DNA of 64,000 bases from Saccharospirillum sp. MSK14-1 (GTDB taxonomy: Bacteria > Pseudomonadota > Gammaproteobacteria > Pseudomonadales > Natronospirillaceae), in contig NZ_MIES01000038.1 of NCBI RefSeq assembly GCF_003054965.1, forward strand, positions 1-64,000. The letters run 5' to 3'. The position numbers and the translations under genes are program-made. Position 1 is the first letter of the stretch. Every line of letters begins with the position of its first letter. Positions 47,300 through 57,012 of this stretch are shown here, in pieces. The notes beneath the pieces are model-generated. The model did not search any database and was not told the DNA's origin. It saw nothing but the letters and a program-made list of their open reading frames with translations.

Positions 47300-48997
47300 T
47301 TACAAGGCGGGCGCTTCGGCACCGGCCGCAGCCACGTCGGCCTGGCTGGCGCGCTGGTAGCGACCCACGGCAGTCAGCAACGATTGCAACGCGGTGGTCG
47401 AGGTGTCTTCGGCCAGCGCCGCAGCCGTCACCGGCGTGTTGTTGACCAACACTTTCAGGCAGCACAGCGCTTTGGCGTTGGTGCCTTCGCTGAGGGCGAA
47501 TTCATCGTAGGCATCGACTTTCAACGACACATCGAACTGCTTCTCCAGCGCCGCCGCCAGTGCTTCCAGAGCGCCCTGGCCGTAGCCTTGCAACAGCGTC
47601 GGTGCGTTGGCATCGCCAAAATTCACCTGAGCTTCAACGCCGGCATCGGTGCGATGCAGGTCGTAGGTGTGCAACCGCCAGCCCTCGGGAATGGCCAGAT
47701 ACTGCGAATCGAACAGGCTGTGTACGCGCTGTGAATCGACTTCATCGCCGGTCACTTCGGCATCACGCTGTACGACTTTGGCGAAATCGATCTGCAACCA
47801 GCGCGGCAGAGAAATGCCGTAGTCGCGCTCCAGTACATACGCTACGCCGCCTTTGCCGGACTGACTGTTAATGCGCACCACTTCTTCGTAACGACGCCCC
47901 AGATCGGACGGATCAATGGGCAGATAAGCCACGTTCCAGACGTCACCGTCACTGCGCTTGTTCAGGCACTTACGGATCGCATCCTGGTGGCTGCCAGAGA
48001 AGGCGGTGAACACCAACTCACCGGCGTACGGGTGACGCGGATGGGTTTCGATTTCGGTGCAGTATTCGACGGTGCGAATGATGCGCGCCATGTCCGACAA
48101 ATCCACGTTCGGGTCGATACCCTGGGAGTAGAGGTTCATCGCCATGGTCACCAAATCCATATTGCCGGTGCGCTCGCCGTTACCCAGCAAGGTGCCTTCG
48201 ATGCGGTCGGCGCCTGCCATCAGGCCCAGTTCGGCCGCGGCCACACCGCAGCCACGGTCATTGTGCGTGTGCAGGCTGACAATGATGTGCTCGCGTTGCT
48301 GCATGTTGTCGCACACCCATTCGATCTGGTCGGCAAAGACATTGGGCGTTGCCATTTCGACCGTCGCTGGCAGGTTGATGATCATTTTCTGACCGTCCTG
48401 CGGGCGCCAGACATCGGTGACGGCGTCGATCACTTCCACGGCGTAATCCAGCTCGGTACCGGTAAAGCTTTCCGGTGAATACTGGAACGTCCAGTCGGTA
48501 TCCGGGAATTGTGCTGCTAAGCGCTGGACTTCTTTGGCGCCTTCAACGGCGATGGCTTTAATGCCGTCGCGGTCCTGCTCGAACACCTGCTCACGCTGGA
48601 CGGTGGAGGTGGAGTTATAAACATGCACGATGGCGCGCGGCGCGCCTTTGAGCGCTTCATAGGTGCGGGCGATCAGTTCCGGGCGCGCCTGAGTCAACAC
48701 CTGAATGTTGACGTCATCGGGAATGCGGTCTTCTTCAATCAATTTACGGCAGAAGTCGAAATCTGGCTGGCTCGCGGCCGGAAAACCGATTTCGATCTGC
48801 TTGAAGCCCAGATCAACCAGCAGATCGAACAACTGCTGCTTCTGGGTCAGGTTCATGGGCTTAACCAGCGCCTGGTTACCGTCGCGTAGATCAACCGCAC
48901 ACCACTGCGGCGCCTGCTCAATAACCTGGTCAGGCCAGCGGCGATCCGTTTTGCGGATGGGGGCGAAAGGACGGTATTTGCGGTGGTCGAAGCTCAT
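47300..48997 (-). CDS. leuA: 2-isopropylmalate synthase (long LeuA2 type)
   Basis: 565 residues. TIM-barrel with DLRDGNQALVKPMN (metal-binding Asp), EIGFPAASQPDFDFCRKL, LHTHNDRGCGVAAAE (metal His pair) and LGNGERTGNMDLVTMAMNL; C-terminal regulatory LeuA dimer domain from about 430 (leucine feedback). Condenses acetyl-CoA with 2-oxoisovalerate. Ribosome site AGGATACC. Divergent from an Lrp-family gene with a palindrome between. Confidence 0.95.
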   Translation of the reverse strand: MSFDHRKYRPFAPIRKTDRRWPDQVIEQAPQWCAVDLRDGNQALVKPMNLTQKQQLFDLLVDLGFKQIEIGFPAASQPDFDFCRKLIEEDRIPDDVNIQVLTQARPELIARTYEALKGAPRAIVHVYNSTSTVQREQVFEQDRDGIKAIAVEGAKEVQRLAAQFPDTDWTFQYSPESFTGTELDYAVEVIDAVTDVWRPQDGQKMIINLPATVEMATPNVFADQIEWVCDNMQQREHIIVSLHTHNDRGCGVAAAELGLMAGADRIEGTLLGNGERTGNMDLVTMAMNLYSQGIDPNVDLSDMARIIRTVEYCTEIETHPRHPYAGELVFTAFSGSHQDAIRKCLNKRSDGDVWNVAYLPIDPSDLGRRYEEVVRINSQSGKGGVAYVLERDYGISLPRWLQIDFAKVVQRDAEVTGDEVDSQRVHSLFDSQYLAIPEGWRLHTYDLHRTDAGVEAQVNFGDANAPTLLQGYGQGALEALAAALEKQFDVSLKVDAYDEFALSEGTNAKALCCLKVLVNNTPVTAAALAEDTSTTALQSLLTAVGRYQRASQADVAAAGAEAPAL

Positions 48998-49311
48998 GTC
49001 GGTATCCTGTTGTTGCTGACCGGGATCTCCGGTGCGGCGGTGTCATCAAGGTTAGCCAAGGGATCAATGCTGCTCAACATGGTTGACCGGCTCGCGACGA
49101 TCAGTCGGAACCGGCCGGCTCGGCAGCGGACTGGGTGAATCCCTCTGCATGGTCTGGCCTTGTGAGCTGGACCGGGTCTCGGTCAGCGTGGGTAAACGGC
49201 AGACCGGTTGAGCAACGAAACACAGTATAGAGCGCTCCCTTCGCAAGGTGTTTGCGAATTTGCTGTTTATTCGTCTTATATCGACATAAAATGCCAAATA
49301 TAAACAAATAA
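48998..49311. promoter_or_regulatory. leuA / lrp divergent intergenic region
   Basis: 314 nt. It holds a perfect palindrome (49240-49258, listed separately). On the minus strand TATACT (49229-49224) is a good -10 for leuA but lacks a good -35. The leuA leader of about 225 nt has no run of leucine codons, no clear terminator/antiterminator pair and no T-box that I could see. A minus-strand ORF (49297-49064) through this stretch is not convincing. Confidence 0.5.
49240..49258. promoter_or_regulatory. Perfect 19-bp palindrome, candidate operator for leuA/lrp
   Basis: TTCGCAA-GGTGT-TTGCGAA, seven-base arms without mismatch. It overlaps the -35 position of the presumed leuA promoter and is 54 nt from the lrp-family start. 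A dimeric regulator, possibly the adjacent Lrp-family protein, could bind here. Confidence 0.5.
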
Positions 49312-49815
49312 ATGACAGTACATTTCAATATGAGCGAAAAACTGGTCAAGATCGACAAGATAGACCGCCGCATTCTCGAATGCCTGCAAGCCGATGGCGG
49401 ACTCACCAACCAGGAGCTGGCCGAACGCGTCGGCTTATCACCTTCGCCCTGTTTGCGTCGGGTACGGGCCTTGGAAGACGCGGGCATCATTTTAAAAAGA
49501 GTCACCCTGCTGGAGCGCAAGGCATTGGGGTTATCACTGACGGCGATCATCCTGATCAGCATGGACCGGCATATTCCCGAGCGCTTTGCCGAGTTCCAGA
49601 GTCAAATCGAAGCCTGTCCGGAAATTCAGGAGTGCTATCTGATTACCGGTCACGATGCCGACTACATGCTCAAAGCGGTGGTGCCGGACATGGACACCTT
49701 TCAGGAACTGTTGCTCAACCGCATCACCCGAATTCCGGGCGTGACCGGTGTGCATTCGAGCTTTGTGTTGCGGCGGGTGGTTGATAAAACGGATTTACCG
49801 CTGGGGTATGTCTAG
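49312..49815 (+). CDS. Lrp/AsnC-family transcriptional regulator
   Basis: 167 residues (or 161 from ATG 49330). Helix-turn-helix KIDRRILECLQADGGLTNQELAERVGLSPSPCLRRVRALEDAGII (seen in parts), then the RAM/ligand domain with HIPERFAEFQ, CYLITGHDADYMLKAVVPDM and GVTGVHSSFVLRRVV. The ending with KTDLPLGYV is typical of the branched-chain-amino-acid-responsive group. Divergent from leuA, which suggests it controls leucine synthesis or uptake; inferred. Confidence 0.88.
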   Translation: MTVHFNMSEKLVKIDKIDRRILECLQADGGLTNQELAERVGLSPSPCLRRVRALEDAGIILKRVTLLERKALGLSLTAIILISMDRHIPERFAEFQSQIEACPEIQECYLITGHDADYMLKAVVPDMDTFQELLLNRITRIPGVTGVHSSFVLRRVVDKTDLPLGYV

Positions 49816-49845
49816 GCAGGAAAAACGAGAGGCTAGAAACGCAAA

Positions 49846-49863
49846 CGGGGCCGAATGGCCCCG
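49846..49863 (-). terminator. Hairpin after the HU gene
   Basis: CGGGGCC-GAAT-GGCCCCG, a perfect 7-bp stem, followed on the minus strand by TTTGCGTTTC. It lies between convergent lrp and hup genes. Confidence 0.6.
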
Positions 49864-49906
49864 CTACCTTACCGATGCTGCTGCACAGCACCGCTAAACG
49901 TCAAAC

Positions 49907-50179
49907 TCAGTTAACAGCGTCTTTCAGAGCTTTGCCAGGTTTGAATGCAACGGTGTTGCTGGCTGGGATCTGAATGGTCTGACCGGTTTGAGGGTTCTTG
50001 CCGGTGCGAGCAGCGCGAGCGCGCGCTTCGAAAGTGCCGAAACCGACCAGAGTGACAGATTCTTTCTTAGCAACGGTGTTGGTGATCTGGTCCAACATGG
50101 CATTCAAAACGTCGTTAGCCTTCTCTTTAGAGATGTCTGCTTTCTCAGCAATTGCAGCAGCCAGTTCAGGTTTACGCAT
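49907..50179 (-). CDS. hupB: DNA-binding protein HU
   Basis: 90 residues, standard HU length. MRKPELAAAIAEKADISKEK, VTLVGFGTFEARARAARTGKNPQTG (the DNA-binding arm with the RxxRxGxNPxTG motif), IPASNTVAFKPGKALKDAVN. Nucleoid protein. Ribosome site AAGGAAAT. Confidence 0.95.
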   Translation of the reverse strand: MRKPELAAAIAEKADISKEKANDVLNAMLDQITNTVAKKESVTLVGFGTFEARARAARTGKNPQTGQTIQIPASNTVAFKPGKALKDAVN

Positions 50180-50240
50180 AAGTATTTCCTTCTGTTTTTA
50201 TCGTGGTACACGATGCGTTTTTCAGCATACGTGACGGTGT

Positions 50241-51404
50241 CTAGGTTGCCAACAGCGGCGGCACTGCCTTTAACCAAGTGTTACGCTCTTTGATACGGTC
50301 GCCGCATAGGGCAAAGCCCAATACATCATCCCCGCGACGACACACGGCCGCTAGATTAGCGCCACTGCCCTCGATTTGCCATGCCCCATCGCCTCTTGGA
50401 GGACACGCAACCACCGGACAAGCGGGTGTTTTGACCGTGACGGGCATTGCCGGCCAGTTCACAGCCGTCGGCTCACCGGCCAGTGTTTTCGCCAAAGCCC
50501 GCGCCGCCATGGTCAACGGCAGGATGTACATGGGGTTCAGGCCGTCGATTTCGGCGCAGTCGCCCAGCGCATAGATATCGGCCTGACTGCTTTGTAAATT
50601 TCGGTTAACGACGATGCCTTTATGCACGGCAAGCCCCGCCTCACGCGCCAATCGGATGCGCGGTGCAAGACCAACGGCCGACAAAACCACTTCCGTGCGC
50701 AGCTGCTGACCATTGGTCAAACTGACGCTTAAGCCACCATCGTCGGCCTGATCAACACGACTGGCCAAAGGCCCCAGATGAAAACGCACGCCCAGTTTTT
50801 CCAGTTCGGCTTGCAGCGCATCGCCGACCGCTGACGGCACCAGACCGGTCAACAGACTTTCGCTGGGCGCGGCCACATCCACCTGATACCCCGCACTGGC
50901 CAGATCGTTGGCAAATTCACAGCCAATCAAACCCGCGCCCATAATGGTCACCCGTGAATGGCCACCCAGGGCTTGCTGGAAGGCAGCGAAGTCCTGACGG
51001 TCGTTGACACGCTGGATGCGGTCCAGAGCATTCCCTTCCAGCGGTGGCTGCAGAGGTTCAGCCCCCATCGCCAGTACCAGTCGACCCCAGGTCAGCGGTT
51101 GCCCCTGACTCAGTTGGAGGGTTCGGGTGACAGTATCGATCGCCGTCACGTCGGTGTGCGTCAGAATCTGCGCCTGAAACTGCTCAGCAGCGGCTTCAAC
51201 GGTGGTTTGCACCAGATCGTCAGCGGTCTGTTGTTTGCTCAGCGCGTTCGACAGATTGGGTTTGTAATAGCCCGCGCCATCGTCAGCAGTGACGATGACC
51301 AGTGGCGTTTCGCGGTCATGACGGCGCCACTCCCGGACCAGCGTATAAGCCGCCAGACCGGAACCGAGCACCACCAAAGGTGCAGGCGTTGAGGTTGGTT
51401 TCAT
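50241..51404 (-). CDS. rubB: Rubredoxin-NAD(+) reductase
   Basis: 387 residues. FAD-binding [17 protein letters not shown] near the start, [18 protein letters not shown]-binding [20 protein letters not shown] (about 150-169), [16 protein letters not shown] [26 protein letters not shown] near 330 is typical of rubredoxin reductases. ATG overlaps the rubredoxin stop by 4 nt. Carries electrons from NADH to rubredoxin for oxidative-stress or monooxygenase systems. Confidence 0.9.
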   Translation of the reverse strand: MKPTSTPAPLVVLGSGLAAYTLVREWRRHDRETPLVIVTADDGAGYYKPNLSNALSKQQTADDLVQTTVEAAAEQFQAQILTHTDVTAIDTVTRTLQLSQGQPLTWGRLVLAMGAEPLQPPLEGNALDRIQRVNDRQDFAAFQQALGGHSRVTIMGAGLIGCEFANDLASAGYQVDVAAPSESLLTGLVPSAVGDALQAELEKLGVRFHLGPLASRVDQADDGGLSVSLTNGQQLRTEVVLSAVGLAPRIRLAREAGLAVHKGIVVNRNLQSSQADIYALGDCAEIDGLNPMYILPLTMAARALAKTLAGEPTAVNWPAMPVTVKTPACPVVACPPRGDGAWQIEGSGANLAAVCRRGDDVLGFALCGDRIKERNTWLKAVPPLLAT

Positions 51405-51568
51405 TCCAGTTCAATCATCTCGAAATCGGCCTTACTGGCACCGCAGTCGGGGCAGTACCAATCTTCAGAAACGTCTTCCCAAGGTGTTCCTGGTGCAATG
51501 CCCTCATCGGGCAGGCCTTCGGCTTCATCATAGATAAAGCCGCAGACAATACATTGCCATTTCTTCAT
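51401..51568 (-). CDS. rubA: Rubredoxin
   Basis: 55 residues from ATG 51568, with GAGGCGAAA upstream. Iron-binding Cys6, Cys9, Cys39 and Cys42 in CIVCG and [27 protein letters not shown] is the rubredoxin core. The long frame upstream (to 51739) is not part of the protein. Coupled to its reductase by a 4-nt overlap. Confidence 0.95.
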   Translation of the reverse strand: MKKWQCIVCGFIYDEAEGLPDEGIAPGTPWEDVSEDWYCPDCGASKADFEMIELE

Positions 51569-51759
51569 TTTCGCCTCTGTTGCAGCGAGCGCAATCGGGG
51601 ATGGGTTGGCGGTTTGGACGCAGAAACTACTGACAGCGGCCGCTAAAAGCAAGGCAGTTGTTAGCACTGGCAAATGCCCAAACCCGTGGATACACTGGCC
51701 GCCGTCAACTGGCCCGGGCAGGACACGGGCTGATAGCAACCGGTCTGAACGGAACCCTT

Positions 51760-52623
51760 ATGACCCTCTCAGCTTGGCCGCATTACCTGAAACTGACCCG
51801 TCTCGATCGCCCCATCGGCATCTATCTGCTGCTGTGGCCGACGCTCACTGCCTTGTGGCTGGCCGCCGGTGGTCTGCCGCCAATTCACCTGGTGCTGATC
51901 TTTATTCTGGGCACCGTCGCCATGCGCAGCGCCGGTTGTGTGATCAACGACTACGCCGACCGCCATTTCGACGGCCATGTAAAACGCACCGCCACACGGC
52001 CGCTGGCCCAGGGCCTGGTCAGCGAAAAGGCGGCGTTAACCTTATTTGCGGTGCTCACGCTGAGTGCCTTTGCACTGGTGTTGCTGACCAACCGCACCAC
52101 CGTGTTGATGTCGTTCGTCGGTCTGTTTTTAGCGGCGCTGTATCCCTTTATGAAGCGCCACACCTATTTGCCGCAGCTGTTTTTGGGCGCCGCTTTTTCC
52201 TGGGCCATTCCCATGGCCTACACCGCGGTGGATGCCCCTTTTACGGCCGCAACCTGGTTGCTCTACACCGCCAACATTTTGTGGACGGTGCATTACGACA
52301 CCCTCTACGCCATGGTCGATCGCGATGATGATCTGAAAATCGGCATCAAATCGACCGCCATTCTGTTCGGCGATGCCGACCGTTTGATGGTCGGCCTGCT
52401 GCAAATCATGACCTGGGTTGCCTGGTTGCTGCTGGGCATTCACGCCGAACTGGGCTTGTTCTGGGGCATCGGTCTGGCGGTCGCCGCCGGTTGCTTTGTG
52501 TTTCAGCAGTGGCTGATTCGCCACCGCGAACGCGATCCGAGCTTCCGCGCCTTTCTCAACAACCACTGGGCGGGCATGGCGCTGTTTGTGGGAGCCGTTA
52601 TTGATCTGGGCACACCGCTTTAA
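51760..52623 (+). CDS. ubiA: 4-hydroxybenzoate polyprenyltransferase
   Basis: 287 residues from ATG 51760. About eight membrane segments; the two Asp-rich prenyl-diphosphate motifs are NDYADRHFD (63-71) and DRDDDLKIG (about 188-196). Prenylates 4-hydroxybenzoate in ubiquinone synthesis. Followed by phoB-phoR as in Pseudomonas-like genomes. The chorismate lyase gene ubiC, which often precedes ubiA, is absent from the 191 nt before it. Confidence 0.94.
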   Translation: MTLSAWPHYLKLTRLDRPIGIYLLLWPTLTALWLAAGGLPPIHLVLIFILGTVAMRSAGCVINDYADRHFDGHVKRTATRPLAQGLVSEKAALTLFAVLTLSAFALVLLTNRTTVLMSFVGLFLAALYPFMKRHTYLPQLFLGAAFSWAIPMAYTAVDAPFTAATWLLYTANILWTVHYDTLYAMVDRDDDLKIGIKSTAILFGDADRLMVGLLQIMTWVAWLLLGIHAELGLFWGIGLAVAAGCFVFQQWLIRHRERDPSFRAFLNNHWAGMALFVGAVIDLGTPL

Positions 52624-52668
52624 CCGCCGCCATCTGCGCATTGCAGATTTTTGACAATCTGATGAAAG

Positions 52669-52686
52669 CTGTAACACTGCTGTCAT
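52669..52686 (+). promoter_or_regulatory. Pho box upstream of phoB
   Basis: CTGTAAC (52669) and CTGTCAT (52680) are direct repeats 11 bp apart, the PhoB-binding spacing, close to the consensus CTGTCAT-N4-CTGTCAT. It ends 45 nt before the phoB start and indicates autoregulation of phoBR under phosphate limitation. Confidence 0.8.
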
Positions 52687-52731
52687 CAAAGCCGCGTCTA
52701 ATAGTCACGAACGTGATAGCCGGGGTTACTC

Positions 52732-53439
52732 ATGAACGCTCGCAGCATTCTGATTGTTGACGACGAATCCGCCATTCGTGAAGTCATTGCAGCCGCTTTG
52801 GAAATGGCGGGCTACCGTACTTTGGAAGCGGCCGATGCCACCGAAGCGCATGCGCTGGTGGTCGACCAGAAACCAGACCTGATTCTGCTCGACTGGATGA
52901 TGCCGCAAGTCAGCGGTATTGAACTGGCCCGTCGGCTGAAACGCGATCCGCTGACCGCTGAAATCCCCATCATCATGCTCACTGCCAAAGGCGAGGAAGA
53001 TCATAAGATCACCGGTCTGGAAGCGGGTGCCGATGACTACATCACCAAGCCGTTTTCGCCACGTGAACTGGTTGCCCGTCTGAAAGCAGTATTGCGTCGT
53101 GCCACACCGGCAGGCGTCGACGAACCCATCGAAATTCAGGGCCTGACGCTCGATCCGGCTAGTCATCGCGTGTACGACGCGGCGGGCGAGTTGACCATGG
53201 GACCGACCGAATTCCGCCTGCTGCAATTCTTTATGAGTCACCCCGAACGCGCCTACACGCGCTCGCAACTGCTCGATCAGGTCTGGGGTGGCAACGTCTA
53301 TGTGGATGAGCGCACCGTGGACGTGCACATCCGCCGCTTGCGCAAAGCCTTGGGCTCGCCGCACGAAGCCCTGGTACAGACAGTCCGCGGTACCGGTTAT
53401 CGCTTCTCAACCAAAGTTTCGGCACAATCGGCTTCATGA
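52732..53439 (+). CDS. phoB: Phosphate-regulon response regulator PhoB
   Basis: 235 residues. Receiver domain with phospho-acceptor Asp54 (LLDWMMPQ), Thr in [10 protein letters not shown] and Lys in [12 protein letters not shown]; winged-helix domain with [30 protein letters not shown] and [14 protein letters not shown]. Activates Pho-box promoters, including the one upstream of itself. Overlaps phoR by 4 nt. Confidence 0.96.
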   Translation: MNARSILIVDDESAIREVIAAALEMAGYRTLEAADATEAHALVVDQKPDLILLDWMMPQVSGIELARRLKRDPLTAEIPIIMLTAKGEEDHKITGLEAGADDYITKPFSPRELVARLKAVLRRATPAGVDEPIEIQGLTLDPASHRVYDAAGELTMGPTEFRLLQFFMSHPERAYTRSQLLDQVWGGNVYVDERTVDVHIRRLRKALGSPHEALVQTVRGTGYRFSTKVSAQSAS

Positions 53440-54755
53440 TCCGAGACATTCGTCGGCCTTATTACCGCAATCTGCTGCTCTTCTTCGCTGCCGTCGCCGT
53501 GGGCGGCTTTTTGTTGGGCTATCCGCTGCCAGCCTTGTTGGTCGCTGCCTTTGCCTGCCTGCTGTGGCAACTGTTCCAACAAGGTCGTTTAATTCAGTGG
53601 CTGCGTAATGGCGCACGCTCCGAACCACCCGATGCTGGGGGGTTGTGGGGCATGGTGTTTGATCATTTCTACAGCGTGCAGCGCGATCATCGTCAGCAAG
53701 TGCGTCACTACCAAAACGTCATCAGCCGCATTCAGACTTCCACTCAGGCGCTGCGCGATGGCGTGATTCAGCTCGACCGCCAGGGCGCGCTGGAATGGTG
53801 GAACCCGGCGGCCGAAGCCTTGCTCAGCCTGAAACCGCTGGATCAAGGCCAACTGCTGACCAACCTGCTGCGTGATCCAACCTTTGTACGTTTCTACAAC
53901 AAAGGCGAGATGAGCGAGACCGTCCAGCTGGAAAACCCGGCCTTCCCGGACCGTTACATCGATGTCTCCATGACCATCTATGGCAAAGGCGAACGGCTGC
54001 TGCTGATTCGTGACACCACACGCATCAAACAGCTCGAACAGATGCGACAAGACTTCGTGGCCAACGCCAGCCACGAACTGAAAACCCCGCTGACGGTGCT
54101 CAAAGGGTATCTGGAATCCATCCTCACCTTCGGGGGTGATTTGCCCCCCGCGCTGAGCAAAGGTCTGACCAATATGGAAGCCCAGACCCAGCGCATGGAT
54201 AACCTGGTGAACGACCTGCTGGTGCTCACCCGGCTCGATGCCGAAGTACAGCATTCGGTGCGCCAACGCGTCGACGTGGGCGAGCTGCTGGAAAAAATTG
54301 CCGCCGATGCGCGCGAGCTGTCGAACGATCGCGGCCATCGCATCAGCGTCCATCTGGAAAGCGATACCGCCTTGCAGGGCGACGCCTCAGAATTGCATTC
54401 GGCGATCAGCAATCTGGTCTACAACGCGGTGAACTACAGCCCGGATGGCAGCGACATTGAACTGAAGTGGAAAGCCTCGGCGGCGGGTGGTTTTATTGCC
54501 ATTCACGACCAGGGCATCGGCATCGACCCGCGCCACATTCCGCGCCTGACCGAACGCTTTTACCGCGTCGATCCGGGCCGTTCCAGCGCCCGAGGCGGCA
54601 CCGGTCTGGGTCTGGCCATCGTGAAACACATTCTGCAGCACCACCAGGCACGACTGGACATTGCCAGTGTGCCGGGGCGCGGTTCGGTATTTACCTGTTG
54701 TTTCCCGGCTGAGCGGGTTTTAGCGGCCGCGGAACGCTCCGACAAGACGGCTTAA
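53436..54755 (+). CDS. phoR: Phosphate-regulon sensor histidine kinase PhoR
   Basis: 439 residues. Two hydrophobic segments at about 13-29 and 30-47, then a PAS domain ([20 protein letters not shown] to [12 protein letters not shown]), phospho-acceptor His213 in [20 protein letters not shown], and catalytic domain motifs [10 protein letters not shown] (N box), DQGIGI (G1) and [17 protein letters not shown] (G2). No periplasmic sensor domain, as usual for PhoR. Its last 36 nt overlap the 3' end of the opposite-strand REC-PilZ gene. Confidence 0.95.
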   Translation: MIRDIRRPYYRNLLLFFAAVAVGGFLLGYPLPALLVAAFACLLWQLFQQGRLIQWLRNGARSEPPDAGGLWGMVFDHFYSVQRDHRQQVRHYQNVISRIQTSTQALRDGVIQLDRQGALEWWNPAAEALLSLKPLDQGQLLTNLLRDPTFVRFYNKGEMSETVQLENPAFPDRYIDVSMTIYGKGERLLLIRDTTRIKQLEQMRQDFVANASHELKTPLTVLKGYLESILTFGGDLPPALSKGLTNMEAQTQRMDNLVNDLLVLTRLDAEVQHSVRQRVDVGELLEKIAADARELSNDRGHRISVHLESDTALQGDASELHSAISNLVYNAVNYSPDGSDIELKWKASAAGGFIAIHDQGIGIDPRHIPRLTERFYRVDPGRSSARGGTGLGLAIVKHILQHHQARLDIASVPGRGSVFTCCFPAERVLAAAERSDKTA

Positions 54756-55664
54756 CACCGCCATCTTGTCTTCGTCCTCATCGACAAACTTGACGCTGAC
54801 GCGGGCGCGGCGGCAATCCTGACTGGGTTCCTGTAACGCCAATCCGGTGACAAACCCGTTCACACGAGCCACCACACCTTCCTGTTCCGGCGCCTGAACA
54901 TCCACCACCACCTGTTCGTGTAACACCGGCGGGTAGGTCTCTTCAAAAGCGATCTGCACCGCTACTTCGTTCAGGTTGATGTCACGCACCACGCCCGCCC
55001 AGATCGACTGATTGGAACGCAACGATACCTGCCAGTTCATCTTCTTACGGTTCTGAGGCACCGGCGCATTATTGTTGTTGGCCGAGGCCACCAACTTGCT
55101 GCTGGGCGACCCCTGAGTCAGCAAACTGGCCGCCGATTCGGGGCCGGACGGCGCTGCCGGGGCCGCCGGGCGGGCACCACCACCGGTCAACAGACTGGCT
55201 GAATCGTTCTCGCCGGTCTTGGTCTGACTCATGGCCGAACGGCCTTTGAGAATGGCGCGAATCAAATCTTTGTGATTGACCGACAGAGCTTTGAAAATCT
55301 TGCGCAGCAGCTGTTCGTTGCTGAACGGCTTGCCGATGTAATCGTTCACGCCCGCTTCCACGGCTTTCACCACATGGTCTTTATCGCCACGGCTGGTCAC
55401 CATGATGAACGGTGTTTTATCGTCGGCTTCAACCTGCTCGCGGTTGCGTAACCATTGCAACAGTTCCAGGCCAGACAACTCCGGCATTTCCCAGTCGCAT
55501 AACACCAAGTCGTAGCGTTTCTTGATCAGAAGCGCCTGCGCCTTGCTGCCATTGACGGCCTCATCAATCTGACACTGGGTGAATTGACTGCGCAGCGCGC
55601 GTTTCACCAGATCGCGAATAAAGCCAGCGTCATCGGCCACCAAAAAATGTAGTGTCTGCAGCAT
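54720..55664 (-). CDS. Response-regulator receiver protein with PilZ-like C-terminal domain
   Basis: 314 residues. N-terminal receiver domain with Asp11/Asp12, phospho-acceptor Asp57 (LVLCDWEMPE), Thr90 and Lys112 (GKPFSN). A linker (about 140-200) is Ala/Pro/Ser-rich and carries the segment ASLLTGG/ASLLTQG twice. The C-terminal ~100 residues (NRKKMNWQVSL, WAGVVRDINLNEVAVQI) fit a PilZ beta-barrel but lack the RxxxR and D/NxSxxG residues that bind c-di-GMP. Output is unknown. The gene converges on phoR with a 36-nt coding overlap. Confidence 0.8.
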   Translation of the reverse strand: MLQTLHFLVADDAGFIRDLVKRALRSQFTQCQIDEAVNGSKAQALLIKKRYDLVLCDWEMPELSGLELLQWLRNREQVEADDKTPFIMVTSRGDKDHVVKAVEAGVNDYIGKPFSNEQLLRKIFKALSVNHKDLIRAILKGRSAMSQTKTGENDSASLLTGGGARPAAPAAPSGPESAASLLTQGSPSSKLVASANNNNAPVPQNRKKMNWQVSLRSNQSIWAGVVRDINLNEVAVQIAFEETYPPVLHEQVVVDVQAPEQEGVVARVNGFVTGLALQEPSQDCRRARVSVKFVDEDEDKMAVLSRLVGAFRGR

Positions 55665-55751
55665 TCCTTCCTTTCCTGAAAGAGCGGGCCAGGCCGCTAA
55701 TAAATGTCGATGATAGTAGTTCAGGCTAGTTCAAGGCCAGAGTGTCTACCA

Positions 55752-56582
55752 CTAGTCGGGATCAATTTGCAGTTGCCAGCGGTGGGCATCGGGCGTGATG
55801 CAACCGAGTTCCACCGAACGAAACCGCATATCAAGCTTGAGCGCACGAATGCCGTCAACCACCTCATCCGGCGTCGCCACCGACCAGTAAATGGCCCGTA
55901 CCAGGTCACGCGCAATCGGCAAGGCAGGCTTGTCACGATATTGCGGCGTGGTCTTGGCGGGCATTAACAAGCGCCATTCCTGGTTATCGGCCTGAGAGGC
56001 ATGATCTTCAAGTAAACCCGGAAACGGATTATCAGCACTCACCTTAAAGCGATGCGCCTGCCCATAGCGCACCGGCGCCAGTAACGACGGCCGTTCTTTG
56101 GTGCTCGCCAACGCTTTGTGCGCACTGTTCAGCGCCACTGCCATGCCGCTGAAGCCGACGGCCAAATCACGCCAGCCGGCATAACACACCGGCGAGGCAA
56201 ACAAACGCAGCAAGCGGCCCTGACCTTGCCAGCCGTTATCGTAATGCGGCTGATCGCCGTTTTGATGACGTCGCGCCGCGGCGCGAATGTCGGCTTCAAT
56301 GGACCCGCCCTGAGCTCGAAAGTGCTCAAAGCTGAGCAAGCCGCGAACGGCCTCGGGCAGCGCTTCGTATTGGCGTTGCCATTCCGCGTCCATGGCTTCT
56401 TCCGACACCGGGCGCTGCTGCTGGCGCTCTTGCTGCCAGCGGTCAAACTGCGCAAAAGGGAAGGCCAGCGGCGAACCCGATTGCATCGGTAAATAGCCCG
56501 CTTTAAGCCAGCCCAACCAGCCACTGGGGCCAAAGGCATGTAAGCGTCCACCGGGGCGATTGGATTGCTGGTTTTCCGACAT
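55752..56582 (-). CDS. Protein of unknown function, 276 residues
   Basis: Taken from ATG 56582 (TAGGAAAAG lies about 13 nt upstream); the frame is open further to 56771 without a better start. Trp- and Gln-rich: GPSGWLGWLKAGYLPMQSGS, FAQFDRWQQERQQQR. No signal peptide or membrane span. Ends with ITPDAHRWQLQIDPD. I recognise no domain. It is separated by 430 nt from the S1/P1-like gene upstream. Confidence 0.7.
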   Translation of the reverse strand: MSENQQSNRPGGRLHAFGPSGWLGWLKAGYLPMQSGSPLAFPFAQFDRWQQERQQQRPVSEEAMDAEWQRQYEALPEAVRGLLSFEHFRAQGGSIEADIRAAARRHQNGDQPHYDNGWQGQGRLLRLFASPVCYAGWRDLAVGFSGMAVALNSAHKALASTKERPSLLAPVRYGQAHRFKVSADNPFPGLLEDHASQADNQEWRLLMPAKTTPQYRDKPALPIARDLVRAIYWSVATPDEVVDGIRALKLDMRFRSVELGCITPDAHRWQLQIDPD

Positions 56583-57012
56583 GAGGTGTAAGACTTTTCC
56601 TACAAAACGCGTACGCAAGCCGGCCGTTTCAACCGGCGCTTTTGATTCTTCGCCCCAACCGGCCCAGTGGCAAGGGTTTTGGCGTTTAAAAAGGGCCAGA
56701 CAGACGGCGTGTTCAACACCTTGCGCCTGCAAGACAGGCCATATAATAACCATCGTGTTGTGGAAGAACACCCAGGAAGCGCGCGGCAGGATGCCCAGCC
56801 ACTGGATGGCACACGGACGCAGGAATCAGGACCGATACCCGGATTGGTATTTCAGGAAAGGGGCAGGACGCTCCTGTGCCAGGATGGCACCCGTTCAGGA
56901 TCGAACGACGCCCTTGGGCGGCGACAAGGGGAGGTTCGCCTCCCCTTGAAACTCGCCGGGCATGACACGCGTCAATCATCGGCTTCATGGGCTCACCTTT
57001 CCGGCCGCTGAC
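56583..57012. other. 430-nt non-coding gap with a UUCG hairpin
   Basis: No frame here looks coding on either strand. A perfect 9-bp stem AAGGGGAGG/CCTCCCCTT closes on TTCG (56926-56947) and a smaller one CGCCC-TT-GGGCG lies just before. On the minus strand TATATG (about 56746-56741) could be a -10 for the gene at 55752. The rest shows no recognised feature. Confidence 0.5.

Noticed and set aside
49064..49297. Possible leader peptide or small gene upstream of leuA
   Set aside because: No leucine-codon run, no ribosome site and no attenuator structure; translation is Arg/Pro/Ser-rich.
56560..57011. Overlapping frames on both strands in the gap before the S1/P1-like gene
   Set aside because: None has a ribosome site or recognisable protein character.
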